Shown one piece after another: positions 41,877 through 50,608 of a stretch of DNA of 64,000 nt. Each line of letters opens with the position of its first letter. The stretch's first letter is position 1. The stretch is from Butyrivibrio sp. XPD2006 (GTDB lineage: Bacteria > Bacillota > Clostridia > Lachnospirales > Lachnospiraceae). A program made the translations under genes and the position numbers. The DNA lies in NCBI RefSeq assembly GCF_000420865.1, contig NZ_ATVT01000001.1:1-64000 (forward strand). Direction: 5' to 3'. The notes under the pieces were generated by a model. The model was not told the DNA's origin. It saw only the letters and a program-made list of their open reading frames with translations, and did no database searches.

Positions 41877-43502
41877 ATGACTATGAGGGAATTTCTTTTA
41901 GCAGCGATAATACTTAGCATATTTGCTATGCTTTTTGAGGGGGTTGTTGTATTTAGAAACCTCAAGAACAAGCTTCATGCATATCTTTTTCTCAACTGCA
42001 TCACAATGCTGGTCAACAATACCGGATATCTTCTGGAGCTTCTTTCAAAAACTGAAGATGGCCATATTGCTGCTCTAAAGTTCTCGTATGCAGGTAGAGC
42101 GTTTATTTTATTTTCCATTATTATGATTTCTGCTGAGCTGTGTCACATTTCGATTCCGAAGTTCCTTGTAAGAGCATTACTTCTAATTGATGTGTTTGTT
42201 TATGCCATCATTTTTACATTTCAGAACCATAATCTATACTATTCCAAAATCTGGTACGACAAGACCGGTATGTTTCCGGTTCTTTTGCAGAGAGCCGGTA
42301 TAGTACATAAGGCGTTTATGCAGTATCAGGCTGTTGTCATTGTGATCGTTTTAGCAATGCTGTTCAGATCCATAAAATATCACAAGGGTAAAATTGCCAA
42401 AAGGCGTGCCGTTATCATTATCGGTGGATTCCTCATTGCGTCAATTCTCTATTTGTTCCAGATTGCACATGTTTTCTTTATTACATATTACTTTGACTTA
42501 ACTGTTTTTGGAAATGTTGCGATCACTATTTCCATGTTCATAGCCATATTCAGATATAACCTTCTTGGGGTCATTGATATGGCCAGAGATTATATTGTGG
42601 ACAGGTTATCAGAGGGAGTTATTGCTCTTGATGTTGACGACAAGCTTCAGTATTACAATGAGCATGCAAAAGAGCTTTATCCTGATATTACCAAAGATCC
42701 AATGAGTGTCGTTAATACCTTAAGAGAAGCAATCATTAAAGGCGATACCATTGAGATTGGCGATAAGTATTACACACCTGAGGAAAAAGAGCTTTCGGCA
42801 GATGGAGAAGTTATCGGAAAGCTCTATGCACTGGTTGACTCAACAGTACTTAAGCAGAGGGAGTATCAATTAAAATCGGATGCAGCTATTTTGGAAATGG
42901 CTACAAACAGCATGAAAGAGCGTCTGAATGCTACAGAGGAGATCCTTCGGCAGGACAGAGCTATGCGCCATGACAGGAGACACTTTGAAGCGCTTATCTT
43001 ATCTCTGATACAGGACGGAAAAGTGGATGAAGCCAAAAAATGTCTTGAGGAGCGTATGTCTCAGGAGCCTAGGGGAAGCAGAAGCTTTTGCGAGAATACT
43101 ACTGTCAATGCAGCGCTTATGCACTATGTAGCCATTGCAGAGAGGAATAATATAAGAGTAAAGGTATCTGCCAATATTCCTCATAATGTTGGTGTTGATG
43201 AGATGCAACTGGCTATTGCCATTAGCAACTTACTTGAGAATGCGATCCATGCTTGCGACAAGGTCCCTGAAGCCGAGCGTTTCATAGAAGTTTCTGCCAA
43301 ATATAAGCAGCAGCTTCTTTTGGAGATATCAAATTCCTGTAGTGGGCCGGTTAAGCTTGATGAAGATGGGCATCCGATTGCTTCAGAGGACGGCCATGGA
43401 ATCGGAACCAGAAGCGTTCTTGACTTTGTGAATAAGACAGGCAGCAATATCAGATATATAGCTGAAAATGATATTTTTAAAGTACGCATGTTAATTGGAT
43501 GA
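41877..43502 (+). CDS. GHKL sensor kinase with membrane sensor (AgrC/HPK10-like)
   Basis: A 541-residue kinase. The first ~215 residues hold six or seven membrane segments in the style of 7TM-type sensors (NNTGYLLELLSKTEDGHIAA). Residues 235-320 look like a PAS domain (EGVIALDVDDKLQYYNEHAK). The kinase core has the histidine in RAMRHDRRHFEALI, the N-box in ISNLLENAIHACDKVPEAE and the lid HGIGTRSVLDF. Its core is a close paralogue of the solo kinase at 21636. GHKL kinases partner LytTR regulators; the only one here is at 11131. The solute-binding protein gene overlaps its 3' end at the ribosome binding site. Confidence 0.9.
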   Translation: MTMREFLLAAIILSIFAMLFEGVVVFRNLKNKLHAYLFLNCITMLVNNTGYLLELLSKTEDGHIAALKFSYAGRAFILFSIIMISAELCHISIPKFLVRALLLIDVFVYAIIFTFQNHNLYYSKIWYDKTGMFPVLLQRAGIVHKAFMQYQAVVIVIVLAMLFRSIKYHKGKIAKRRAVIIIGGFLIASILYLFQIAHVFFITYYFDLTVFGNVAITISMFIAIFRYNLLGVIDMARDYIVDRLSEGVIALDVDDKLQYYNEHAKELYPDITKDPMSVVNTLREAIIKGDTIEIGDKYYTPEEKELSADGEVIGKLYALVDSTVLKQREYQLKSDAAILEMATNSMKERLNATEEILRQDRAMRHDRRHFEALILSLIQDGKVDEAKKCLEERMSQEPRGSRSFCENTTVNAALMHYVAIAERNNIRVKVSANIPHNVGVDEMQLAIAISNLLENAIHACDKVPEAERFIEVSAKYKQQLLLEISNSCSGPVKLDEDGHPIASEDGHGIGTRSVLDFVNKTGSNIRYIAENDIFKVRMLIG

Positions 43503-43518
43503 TGCGAGGAAATCGTTT

Positions 43519-44829
43519 ATGAGAAAAAGTGCTCTGTGTATTTTGGCTATGATCATATGTTTAACTACTCTTTCCGGATGTGAACCAAAAGAGCAGGATG
43601 GGAAAACAATCATAACCTTTCAAACCTGGAATCCGGCAGATTACGGACCGGATAGTCCGATATACAAGATCATAGACTCGTTTGAAAAAGAGAATCCCGA
43701 TATAGAGGTCAAATATGTTTTTACCAGATCAGATGCATATCAGGAACATATGCGTGTAGAACTGATAGATGGTGATGGACCTGACGTATATGGAATAAGT
43801 ACCGGTTCTGCCTTTGATACATTCAGGATCTTTGAGGAGAATCTGACTCCTTTTTGTGAAAGAGAATGGGGAGAGAATTGGCAGGATAAATTTCTTGATT
43901 CATGTCTTGATAGAGTAAGTGATTCAAAAGGTAAAATCTATGGACTTCCTCTTGGACAGACTTATGCCGGATATATGTGGGCAGATGTAAATATGTTAAG
44001 GCAATATGGATGCGAAGTTCCGGTAAACTATCAGGAAATGAAGGAAATCTGCCGTATTCTTCGTGAGAACGGGCAACTTCCCTTGGCGATTGGCGCCAAG
44101 GATTCATGGATGAATCTTGATATGTGGATGTCTATCGCGGCGGATTGTGACAGAGATACTCTATACAATGCTATAGAGGGTAAGGCAAGCTTTGAATCAG
44201 AGCCTATAATAGAGTCCTTTAAGATATGGCAGGACTGCTTTGAGGGCGGAGTGTTCCAGGACAAAGCTATTAAAATGCCAATCTACGATACTGTTAATGA
44301 CATGTTCCAGCGTGAGGGCAGTATATCCATGTTCACCAACGGATCCTGGGCCATGAACATGTATACTGTAAGCGATGAGAAAACAAGGGCTGTTTTTGAT
44401 AAAGAGGGTGCAGACCACGATGTTTTCCTGATCGACTGGAATGGCGATGGGAAAAAAGCCCCTGTAACAGCAAATCCCGATGTGGTCCTTTGCATGAACC
44501 CTGAGTCAACGCAGAAAGAAGCGGCTTTCCGCTTCATGGACTATCTGGTAAATGAAGGACAGGACCTTTTAGTCAATCAATATCTTGAATATATGCCATC
44601 CAGAGCTGATATGGAACTAAGCGTCAAGGGGCTTAGCGAGGATGGCCAGAAAAACCTTGAAGTGATAATTGAAAACGGCAAAAACAATGTTGCAGGGCCA
44701 AGAGGAATCAAGTATGAAGACCTGAGCCTTGCAGTATGTCATGCGCTTGAGGAGCTTGCAACAGGGAAAATAACTCCTGAAGAAGCCGCCGGTCAGGTTG
44801 AGAGAGTATCTAAGGAAACAATACGATAA
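43519..44829 (+). CDS. Extracellular solute-binding lipoprotein (sugar type)
   Basis: A 436-residue family 1 solute-binding protein. The signal peptide ends in the lipobox TLSGC. The mature part shows the typical ITFQTWNPADYGPDSPIYKI start, the SMFTNGSWAMNMY block, and ANPDVVLCMNPESTQKEAAF. It would normally deliver a sugar or oligosaccharide to an ABC importer, but no permease or ATPase for import is nearby. Placed 16 bp behind a membrane sensor kinase, it might instead present a ligand to that kinase. The ATG at 43519 follows GAGGA. Confidence 0.88.
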   Translation: MRKSALCILAMIICLTTLSGCEPKEQDGKTIITFQTWNPADYGPDSPIYKIIDSFEKENPDIEVKYVFTRSDAYQEHMRVELIDGDGPDVYGISTGSAFDTFRIFEENLTPFCEREWGENWQDKFLDSCLDRVSDSKGKIYGLPLGQTYAGYMWADVNMLRQYGCEVPVNYQEMKEICRILRENGQLPLAIGAKDSWMNLDMWMSIAADCDRDTLYNAIEGKASFESEPIIESFKIWQDCFEGGVFQDKAIKMPIYDTVNDMFQREGSISMFTNGSWAMNMYTVSDEKTRAVFDKEGADHDVFLIDWNGDGKKAPVTANPDVVLCMNPESTQKEAAFRFMDYLVNEGQDLLVNQYLEYMPSRADMELSVKGLSEDGQKNLEVIIENGKNNVAGPRGIKYEDLSLAVCHALEELATGKITPEEAAGQVERVSKETIR

Positions 44830-44842
44830 TGGGGAGTGATGT

Positions 44843-45673
44843 ATGATCCAGTTTGGAATGCCAACACTTATTGAGAACAAAACTCTGGAGGACAATATTA
44901 GTCTTTGCAGTAGTCTTGGACTCAAATTTATAGAATTAAACATGAACTTTCCTGAATATCAGGTTGACGAATTGGAGCAGACTGATCGCCTTATTGAACT
45001 CGCGGATAAGGCAGGGATCTACTATACAATTCATCTTGATGAAAACCTGAACATTGCAGATTTTAACCGTCTGGTTTCGGAAGCATATCTTGAGACAGCG
45101 AGGCGTTCTATTGAGGTGGCAAAAGCTCTTTTACCGCTGCGTGACCTTTATGGTGATGCGAGCCAGCCCCTCACTCTCAACATGCACATGCACCATGGTA
45201 TATTCATCACTTTACCTGATCGCAAAGTGCAGATGTATGACCGGGATTTTGATACCTACATGAAGTCATTTTCTGTATTTCGCGAAAAATGTGAGGAGTG
45301 GATCGGGGACAGCGATATCATGATTGCTGTGGAAAACACAGACGGATTTCGGGATTATGAAAAGAAAGCGATCGAGTTTTTGCTGGAGAGTCCAAAGTTT
45401 GGGCTTACCTGGGATATAGGTCATTCAAAGGCCACAGGCGAAAAAGATGTTCCCTTCATAATGAGTCATAAGGATCATTTGATCCATTTCCATATCCATG
45501 ACGGATCAGAGGTTCCGCCCAGGAATCATCTGGCTCTTGGAGACGGAGAAATTGATTTAAAGGAAAGGCTCAGTCTTGCCGAGCAGACAAATGCACGATG
45601 TGTTCTTGAAACCAAGACCATTGATGCTTTGAAAAAAACAACTATTTGGTTAATGGAGAAATGGTATGAATAA
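44843..45673 (+). CDS. Sugar phosphate isomerase/epimerase (TIM barrel)
   Basis: A 276-residue xylose-isomerase-like TIM barrel (AP endonuclease 2 family). Metal ligands are suggested by MIAVENTDGFRD, FGLTWDIGHSKATGEK, LIHFHIHDG and the final CVLETKT. It might also be an endonuclease IV-like protein, but the fold group mostly acts on sugars. It follows the solute-binding gene by 13 bp behind a GGGGAG site, in keeping with a role in handling that protein's ligand. Confidence 0.8.
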   Translation: MIQFGMPTLIENKTLEDNISLCSSLGLKFIELNMNFPEYQVDELEQTDRLIELADKAGIYYTIHLDENLNIADFNRLVSEAYLETARRSIEVAKALLPLRDLYGDASQPLTLNMHMHHGIFITLPDRKVQMYDRDFDTYMKSFSVFREKCEEWIGDSDIMIAVENTDGFRDYEKKAIEFLLESPKFGLTWDIGHSKATGEKDVPFIMSHKDHLIHFHIHDGSEVPPRNHLALGDGEIDLKERLSLAEQTNARCVLETKTIDALKKTTIWLMEKWYE

Positions 45674-45693
45674 TAGGGGCTGTTGGCAGGTCA

Positions 45694-46746
45694 ATGAAAA
45701 TAATCGAATACTTTGAAGCATTAAAAACAAAAGATATTGTTTGTTTGGGTAGTGGTAAGCATTTTAGAAATATCACCTGCCCTTTTTTGCGTAGAAGCGG
45801 TCTGATAAACAATTTCAAGGGAGTTGTCGAAAAAGAGGAGCTCTATGAGATGGACGTCGACAAGACAATTATTCTGATCGCTGTAGCGGGTTATGAAGAG
45901 ATCCTCTCTCAGCTGAGGGCCGATAGGCGTTTGGCAGGGTTTGGTGCTGTTCCGTCTATTTTTCTGGAATCACTTTATGAGGATATACTTCTTTTATCGG
46001 CTGATAAGCCACCTGTGAATTATCGAAAGCATAACAAACCAATGATTCCCAAGATAATCCATGCAATCTGGTTTTCAGGGGATCCTATGCCTGAGCTGTA
46101 TCTGAAATGCCTTGGATCCTGGAAGAAGTATGCGCCTGATTATGAGATAAAAATCTGGAATCTGGAGTCATATAAGCCGGATCATTGTCTTTTCTTTGAA
46201 CAGGCTATAGAGAATAAGAATTGGGCATTTGCATCGGATTATACCAGGGCAGACCTGCTTCGCAGATATGGTGGTATTTATATGGATCTTGATGTGGAGA
46301 TGCTTCGTTCCATTGATGATCTGTTGTACAATGATGCCTATATGAGCTTTGAGTCTTTGGGACGAATTGAATGCGGCTCCGGAATGGGTGCCAGGCCGGG
46401 GCATCCAATCATTCAGGAAATCTGTGAGAGCTATGAGAAAAGACCATACTTTAAGCCTGATGGGACCTGGGACAATTCCACATGTCCGGTGCGTTACACG
46501 CAGGTCATTGAGAAGCATGGCCTCAAAAAAAACGGCGGTTTCCAGTCTGTTGAGGATATCACTGTTTATCCATTTGAAGTTCTGACAGGCAAAAGCTTTG
46601 ATACCGGGATCATCTACAACACGCAGTTAAGCTACACCCTTCATCATCACAACGGAAGCTGGATCCCGGATCCTGCGCATCGTTCGATGTGTGAACGATA
46701 TGAGAAGATTCAAAGGTTTATTGAATCTAAGAATATAACAGTGTAA
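45694..46746 (+). CDS. GT32-type glycosyltransferase
   Basis: A 350-residue protein. Residues 1-105 are a Rossmann-like extension (DIVCLGSGKHFRNITC). From about 110 comes a DXD-containing sugar-binding domain: MIPKIIHAIWFSGDPMPELY, YTRADLLRRYGGIYMDLDVE with the DXD, and TYPFEVLTG-like ends. It is probably a cytoplasmic glycosyltransferase for a surface polysaccharide. It starts 20 bp behind the isomerase gene. Its stop codon lies in AACAGTGTAATGA, a single half-match to the repeat element, with no partner at 21 bp. Confidence 0.8.
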   Translation: MKIIEYFEALKTKDIVCLGSGKHFRNITCPFLRRSGLINNFKGVVEKEELYEMDVDKTIILIAVAGYEEILSQLRADRRLAGFGAVPSIFLESLYEDILLLSADKPPVNYRKHNKPMIPKIIHAIWFSGDPMPELYLKCLGSWKKYAPDYEIKIWNLESYKPDHCLFFEQAIENKNWAFASDYTRADLLRRYGGIYMDLDVEMLRSIDDLLYNDAYMSFESLGRIECGSGMGARPGHPIIQEICESYEKRPYFKPDGTWDNSTCPVRYTQVIEKHGLKKNGGFQSVEDITVYPFEVLTGKSFDTGIIYNTQLSYTLHHHNGSWIPDPAHRSMCERYEKIQRFIESKNITV

Positions 46747-46765
46747 TGAGAAGAGGACTTATAAA

Positions 46766-47548
46766 ATGACTACATCAGAAAAAGTACTGTTTATACTTGA
46801 ATCGAATAAAGACAAATATACATCCGGCGAAGAGATTGCAGGACAGTGCGGCGTTTCCAGAAATGCAATCTGGAAGGCCATTAAGGACCTTCGTGAAAAG
46901 GGCTACTGCATTGAGGCAGTCAGTAACAAGGGATATAAGCTGACAAGCGGTAACGACATTATTTCAGTGGAGGGTATTAAGGCATCTCTGCCGGCTGATT
47001 ACGACAAGGCTGATATTTATGTGTATGAGAGCCTTAAGTCCACAAGTGATAAGGCAAAAGAGCTTGCGGTGACGGGAGCATCTCACGGAACAGTCATAGT
47101 TGCTGCGACTCAGACAGGCGGAAGGGGCAGAAAGGATCATTCTTTCTTTTCACCTGAAGGCGGGCTTTATATGAGCATTGTCTTAAGGCCTGATTTTTTG
47201 TTCAGTACCGACTATAAAGAAGTTACCTCTTTTGTCGGAAATGCTGTTATCAGTGCTATCAAGGAGCTTACAGGTATCGAAGCCTATATTGACGGTATCA
47301 ATGATCTGTATGTCGACGGTAAGAAAATATGCGGAATCCTGCTGGAATCCGGAAGCGAGTTTGACTCAGGAACCCTGCAGTGGATAGTTGCAGGGATTGG
47401 AATCAACTTTGATTCGGATATAAACAGCTTTCCTGATGACGTTAAAAAAAGAGCATCAAGTCTGTTTGCAAACGGGAAAGCCACAGTGACCAAAAATTCG
47501 CTGATTGCAAAGATTATTGTTAATATATTAGATTGTCAACCTAAATGA
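46766..47548 (+). CDS. birA: BirA biotin ligase/repressor lacking the C-terminal domain
   Basis: A 260-residue BirA. Residues 1-65 are the winged helix (GEEIAGQCGVSRNAIWKAIK), so it can repress. The ligase core has GTVIVAATQTGGRGRKDHSF and DGKKICGILLES with the catalytic lysine. It ends right after SLIAKIIVNIL, where the family normally continues for about 50-60 residues with an SH3-like domain. The stop lies within the BirA operator of bioY. Either the C-terminal domain was lost when the operator was formed, or this is a short natural form. It may still bind biotin and regulate bioY. Confidence 0.85.
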   Translation: MTTSEKVLFILESNKDKYTSGEEIAGQCGVSRNAIWKAIKDLREKGYCIEAVSNKGYKLTSGNDIISVEGIKASLPADYDKADIYVYESLKSTSDKAKELAVTGASHGTVIVAATQTGGRGRKDHSFFSPEGGLYMSIVLRPDFLFSTDYKEVTSFVGNAVISAIKELTGIEAYIDGINDLYVDGKKICGILLESGSEFDSGTLQWIVAGIGINFDSDINSFPDDVKKRASSLFANGKATVTKNSLIAKIIVNILDCQPK

Positions 47549-47567
47549 TTTATATGGTTGACAATCT
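47530..47567 (+). promoter_or_regulatory. BirA operator upstream of bioY
   Basis: AGATTGTCAACC (47530-47541) and GGTTGACAATCT (47556-47567) form a perfect 12-bp inverted repeat with a 14-bp spacer. This is the known BirA box layout in Firmicutes. The right arm contains TTGACA, a possible -35. The left arm lies inside the last codons of birA, so one site joins regulator and target. Confidence 0.88.
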
Positions 47568-47631
47568 ATTTTTGTTGTGTTACCTTCATAAAGGCTTTTT
47601 ACAAATAACTTTGTTGGAGGATACAGACATC

Positions 47632-48195
47632 ATGAGTAGTACAGAAGCAGTTAAGACAAGAGATAATTCAAAAGTATTAGATCTGGTATACATCGCAATC
47701 GGAGCAGCGCTTATAGCTATATGTTCCTGGATCAGCATACCGACAGCAGTTCCCTTTACACTTCAGACATTCGCAGTATTCTTTGTACTGCTGGCACTTG
47801 GCGGTGAGAGAGGAACAATTGCAACCCTGGTATACATTCTTCTCGGAGCTATCGGAGTTCCTGTTTTTGCGGGATTTTCGGGAGGTATCGGAGTACTTTT
47901 AGGAAACACAGGCGGATATATTATCGGATTCTTATTTACAGGATTTATATACATTCTTTTCACCAAGTTCTTCAAGAAGAACATTGTCATTAAGATAGTA
48001 GCACTGGTCATCGGACTTGCAGTATGCTACGCATTCGGAACAGCATGGTTTATGCATGTTTATATGAGAACCAGCGGAGAAGTAGGACTTATTACAGTGC
48101 TTGGATGGTGCGTATTCCCGTTCATCATCCCTGATCTTCTTAAGCTTGCTCTTGCAGTTGTTATTTCAAGGAGAATTGAACCTGTAATCAAATAA
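47632..48195 (+). CDS. bioY: BioY biotin transporter substrate-binding subunit
   Basis: A 187-residue membrane protein with six segments and the BioY marks: VPFTLQTFAVFFVLLALGGE, YILLGAIGVPVFAGFSGGIG and GNTGGYIIGFL. It binds biotin as the S component of an ECF transporter. The ATG at 47632 follows TTGGAGG. The BirA operator upstream and the birA gene before it show biotin-dependent control. A large terminator hairpin follows. Confidence 0.92.
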   Translation: MSSTEAVKTRDNSKVLDLVYIAIGAALIAICSWISIPTAVPFTLQTFAVFFVLLALGGERGTIATLVYILLGAIGVPVFAGFSGGIGVLLGNTGGYIIGFLFTGFIYILFTKFFKKNIVIKIVALVIGLAVCYAFGTAWFMHVYMRTSGEVGLITVLGWCVFPFIIPDLLKLALAVVISRRIEPVIK

Positions 48196-48233
48196 TTTTA
48201 AGATTTTGCTTGAAAACAATTTTTAATCATATT

Positions 48234-48280
48234 AGCCTTTTCTTAGGACGTCCGAATCTTACCTAAGAGGAGGCTTTTTT
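48234..48280 (+). terminator. Terminator whose 3' arm holds the next gene's ribosome binding site
   Basis: AGCCTTTTCTTAGG pairs with CCTAAGAGGAGGCT (14 bp, two G-U pairs) around a 14-base loop, and six T follow. The AGGAGG in the 3' arm is the Shine-Dalgarno sequence of the serine hydrolase gene whose ATG comes at 48282, so folding would hide it. Confidence 0.8.
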
Positions 48281-48281
48281 G

Positions 48282-49268
48282 ATGAATAAAGAACAGTTCC
48301 ATGAGTTTGTGGCAGGAAGCAGCGGCAATGAGAGCAATATCTGTCAGATATATGCGATCAGGGACGGCATGACTGCTTATAACGATTGCTGGCATTCTTT
48401 TAAGACCGAGGATGCAATGAACGTCAATTCTGTTACCAAAGGCATTATGGCTCTGCTTGCGGGAATCGCACTGGATAAGGGCTGCATCAAAGACGTGGAT
48501 CAGAAGGTGATGGATTTTTTCCCGGATTACAAGGTTAAGCGCGGGGAGAAGACTATCTATGATGTCACGATCAGGCACCTGCTCACAATGACAGCTCCGT
48601 ATAAGGGAAAGTCGGAGCCCTGGAAGAAGGTGTGCACGTCACAGGACTTTACTCTTGCGATTCTGGATAACCTCGGAGGCCGAGGTGGCATCACGGGTGA
48701 GTTCAGGTACGCAACTCTCGGTATCCAGATTCTGGCAGGAATAATTGAAAGAGCTACGGGAGAGAAATGCTTAGATCTTGCCAACAGAGAGCTCTTTGGC
48801 CCATTGGGACTTCCTGCAAGGATCCCACACGGAGACAGCTCCAAGGAGGATCAGTTTGATTTCTTCATGAACAAAAACCCCAGGAAATATGAGTGGTACA
48901 CTGATCCGCAGGGAAGTGTCACAGCCGGCTGGGGACTGTGTATGTCGGCAAAAGACATGGCGGTGATCGGAGAGCTTGTCCTTGAAAGCGGCTCTTTTAA
49001 CGGCAAAAGGATCATCTCCGAGAACTACTTAAAAGACATGCTCACGCCTCACCTCAAACTTGGTGAGCGGATGGGATATATGAGCTACGGATATCTTTGG
49101 TACAAACCGTTTGACGACAGAGAAGTTTACGCGGCAATCGGAGATAGCGGAAACATAATCTATGTCAGCAAAGAGAGAAACGTATCAGTGGGAATCACAG
49201 GTACATTTAAGCCTCGCATCTTTGACAGAGTAGAGTTTATAGAAGATAAGGTACTGCCACTTTTGTAA
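48282..49268 (+). CDS. Class C beta-lactamase-like serine hydrolase
   Basis: A 328-residue serine hydrolase of the beta-lactamase/PBP4 group. It has the SxxK motif as SVTKGIMALLAG (serine then lysine), a YAT triplet in GEFRYATLGIQ in the place of YxN, and AIGDSGNIIYVSK near the C-terminus in place of the KTG motif. No signal peptide is seen, so it is probably cytoplasmic, an esterase or peptidase more than a lactamase. Its ribosome binding site lies inside a hairpin. Confidence 0.82.
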   Translation: MNKEQFHEFVAGSSGNESNICQIYAIRDGMTAYNDCWHSFKTEDAMNVNSVTKGIMALLAGIALDKGCIKDVDQKVMDFFPDYKVKRGEKTIYDVTIRHLLTMTAPYKGKSEPWKKVCTSQDFTLAILDNLGGRGGITGEFRYATLGIQILAGIIERATGEKCLDLANRELFGPLGLPARIPHGDSSKEDQFDFFMNKNPRKYEWYTDPQGSVTAGWGLCMSAKDMAVIGELVLESGSFNGKRIISENYLKDMLTPHLKLGERMGYMSYGYLWYKPFDDREVYAAIGDSGNIIYVSKERNVSVGITGTFKPRIFDRVEFIEDKVLPLL

Positions 49269-49280
49269 CAGGAGTTATGT

Positions 49281-50234
49281 ATGAGTTGTAAGGTCACAGT
49301 TATTGGAGCAGCAATAGTAGATATATACGCGGGAGCAGTAGATAAAGAGATTTTTAAGAAGGGCTCCGTCCCTGCAGAAAATATAGGTATGTCCTGCGGA
49401 GGGGATGCCCTTAATGAGGTTGTTGTATTGTCAGGTCTTGGGAATGAGACTGAGATAATATCTCTTTTAGGAGGTGACGAAGCCGGCGGGATCGTGAAAA
49501 AGTGTCTTGACAGAAACAAGGTTGATACCCGAAAAATAACTACAAGCGCAGACATTCCGACAGCAACAAATATAGTTCTTGTGGACGGCGATGGTGAGAG
49601 ATATTTCATCACAAATCCTAAGAGCTCTTTAAGAAAACTGTCCAAGGAGCATATACTGCCTCATCTTGATGATGCCGGAGATATCGTGAGTTTTGCCAGT
49701 ATCTTTGTGTCGCCCAAACTGACAGTAAGTGACATGGAAGAGGTTTTTAGACAGATTAAAGAAACTCCCGGCCGTGTCCTCGTTGCAGACATGACAACTG
49801 CCAAGAATGGTGAGACGATAAAAGACCTAGAGCCGATCCTTAAGTATATCGATTATATAATCCCAAATGAGAAGGAAGCATCGATCCTGACCGGCGAGAG
49901 TGACCCTGTAGAGAGCGCAGAGATATTTATTGAGCACGGAGCAAATACCGTGATCATCAAATGCGGGAAAGAGGGATGCTACTACAAAAATGCTTCCGAA
50001 GAAGGCCACATCCCAGCTTATCCCGATGCTAAGGTCATCGATACCACCGGCGCAGGAGACAGCTTTGTGGCCGGATTCATCCATGGCCTTTCAAAAGGTC
50101 TTAGCCTGCAGGAGTCTTGCAAGTATGGATGTGCTGTGTCATCTGTTGTGGTAGAACATATGGGAACACAGGGCATAGCTGAAATTAGTTATGAAGCAAA
50201 GCGAAGGTATCAATTCTATGGCTGTTCAAACTAA
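49281..50234 (+). CDS. PfkB family carbohydrate kinase
   Basis: A 317-residue PfkB/ribokinase-fold kinase. The N-terminus reads VTVIGAAIVDIYAGAVDKEI, with the glycine-rich SCGGDALNEVVVLSGLG and the C-terminal signature VIDTTGAGDSFVAGFIHGLS containing the catalytic aspartate. A sugar or nucleoside is the likely substrate. AGGAGT precedes the ATG. Confidence 0.88.
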   Translation: MSCKVTVIGAAIVDIYAGAVDKEIFKKGSVPAENIGMSCGGDALNEVVVLSGLGNETEIISLLGGDEAGGIVKKCLDRNKVDTRKITTSADIPTATNIVLVDGDGERYFITNPKSSLRKLSKEHILPHLDDAGDIVSFASIFVSPKLTVSDMEEVFRQIKETPGRVLVADMTTAKNGETIKDLEPILKYIDYIIPNEKEASILTGESDPVESAEIFIEHGANTVIIKCGKEGCYYKNASEEGHIPAYPDAKVIDTTGAGDSFVAGFIHGLSKGLSLQESCKYGCAVSSVVVEHMGTQGIAEISYEAKRRYQFYGCSN

Positions 50235-50607
50235 CGATCAAAAGGATGTACATACAAATATGAATCCAATAAAGAAATATATAGCTGAACAAGATGAAAC
50301 AATTCGCCCTCGTTTGGAAGACGTTTACAAAGTGATCAGTGATGCAATGCCAAATGCAGAAGAACGCATATCGTGGGGAATGCCAACTTTTTGGGAAGGA
50401 AGAAATATTATCCATTTTGCCGCTGCCAAAAAGCATATTGGATTGTATCCAGGGCCTGAAGCTATTGAGTTTTTTGCTGATCGATTGCAGGACTATAAAA
50501 CAAGTAAGGGCGCTATACAATTGCCTAATAATAAAGAACTGCCGCTTGATCTTATAAAAGACTTATCAAGATGGTGCTATGAGAGAAATATGAATTCTCA
50601 TAAATGA
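50218..50607 (+). CDS. DUF1801 family protein
   Basis: A 129-residue DUF1801 protein with the family patterns PIKKYIAEQDETIRPRLEDV, AEERISWGMPTFW and KKHIGLYPGPEAIEFF. The fold binds iron or small ligands in relatives (YdhG/YdeI type); function unknown. Three in-frame starts are possible (50191, 50218, 50260). 50218 has AAGG before it. It overlaps the kinase gene by 17 bp. Confidence 0.8.
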   Translation: MAVQTNDQKDVHTNMNPIKKYIAEQDETIRPRLEDVYKVISDAMPNAEERISWGMPTFWEGRNIIHFAAAKKHIGLYPGPEAIEFFADRLQDYKTSKGAIQLPNNKELPLDLIKDLSRWCYERNMNSHK

Positions 50608-50608
50608 C

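Noticed and set aside
46738..46762. Another repeat copy at the end of the glycosyltransferase gene
   Set aside because: Only one half (ACAGTGTAA) is present; nothing similar lies 21 bp away on either side.
48557..48844. Antisense reading frames opposite large genes, here and elsewhere
   Set aside because: They mirror the codon pattern of the sense genes and have no ribosome binding sites or family resemblance.
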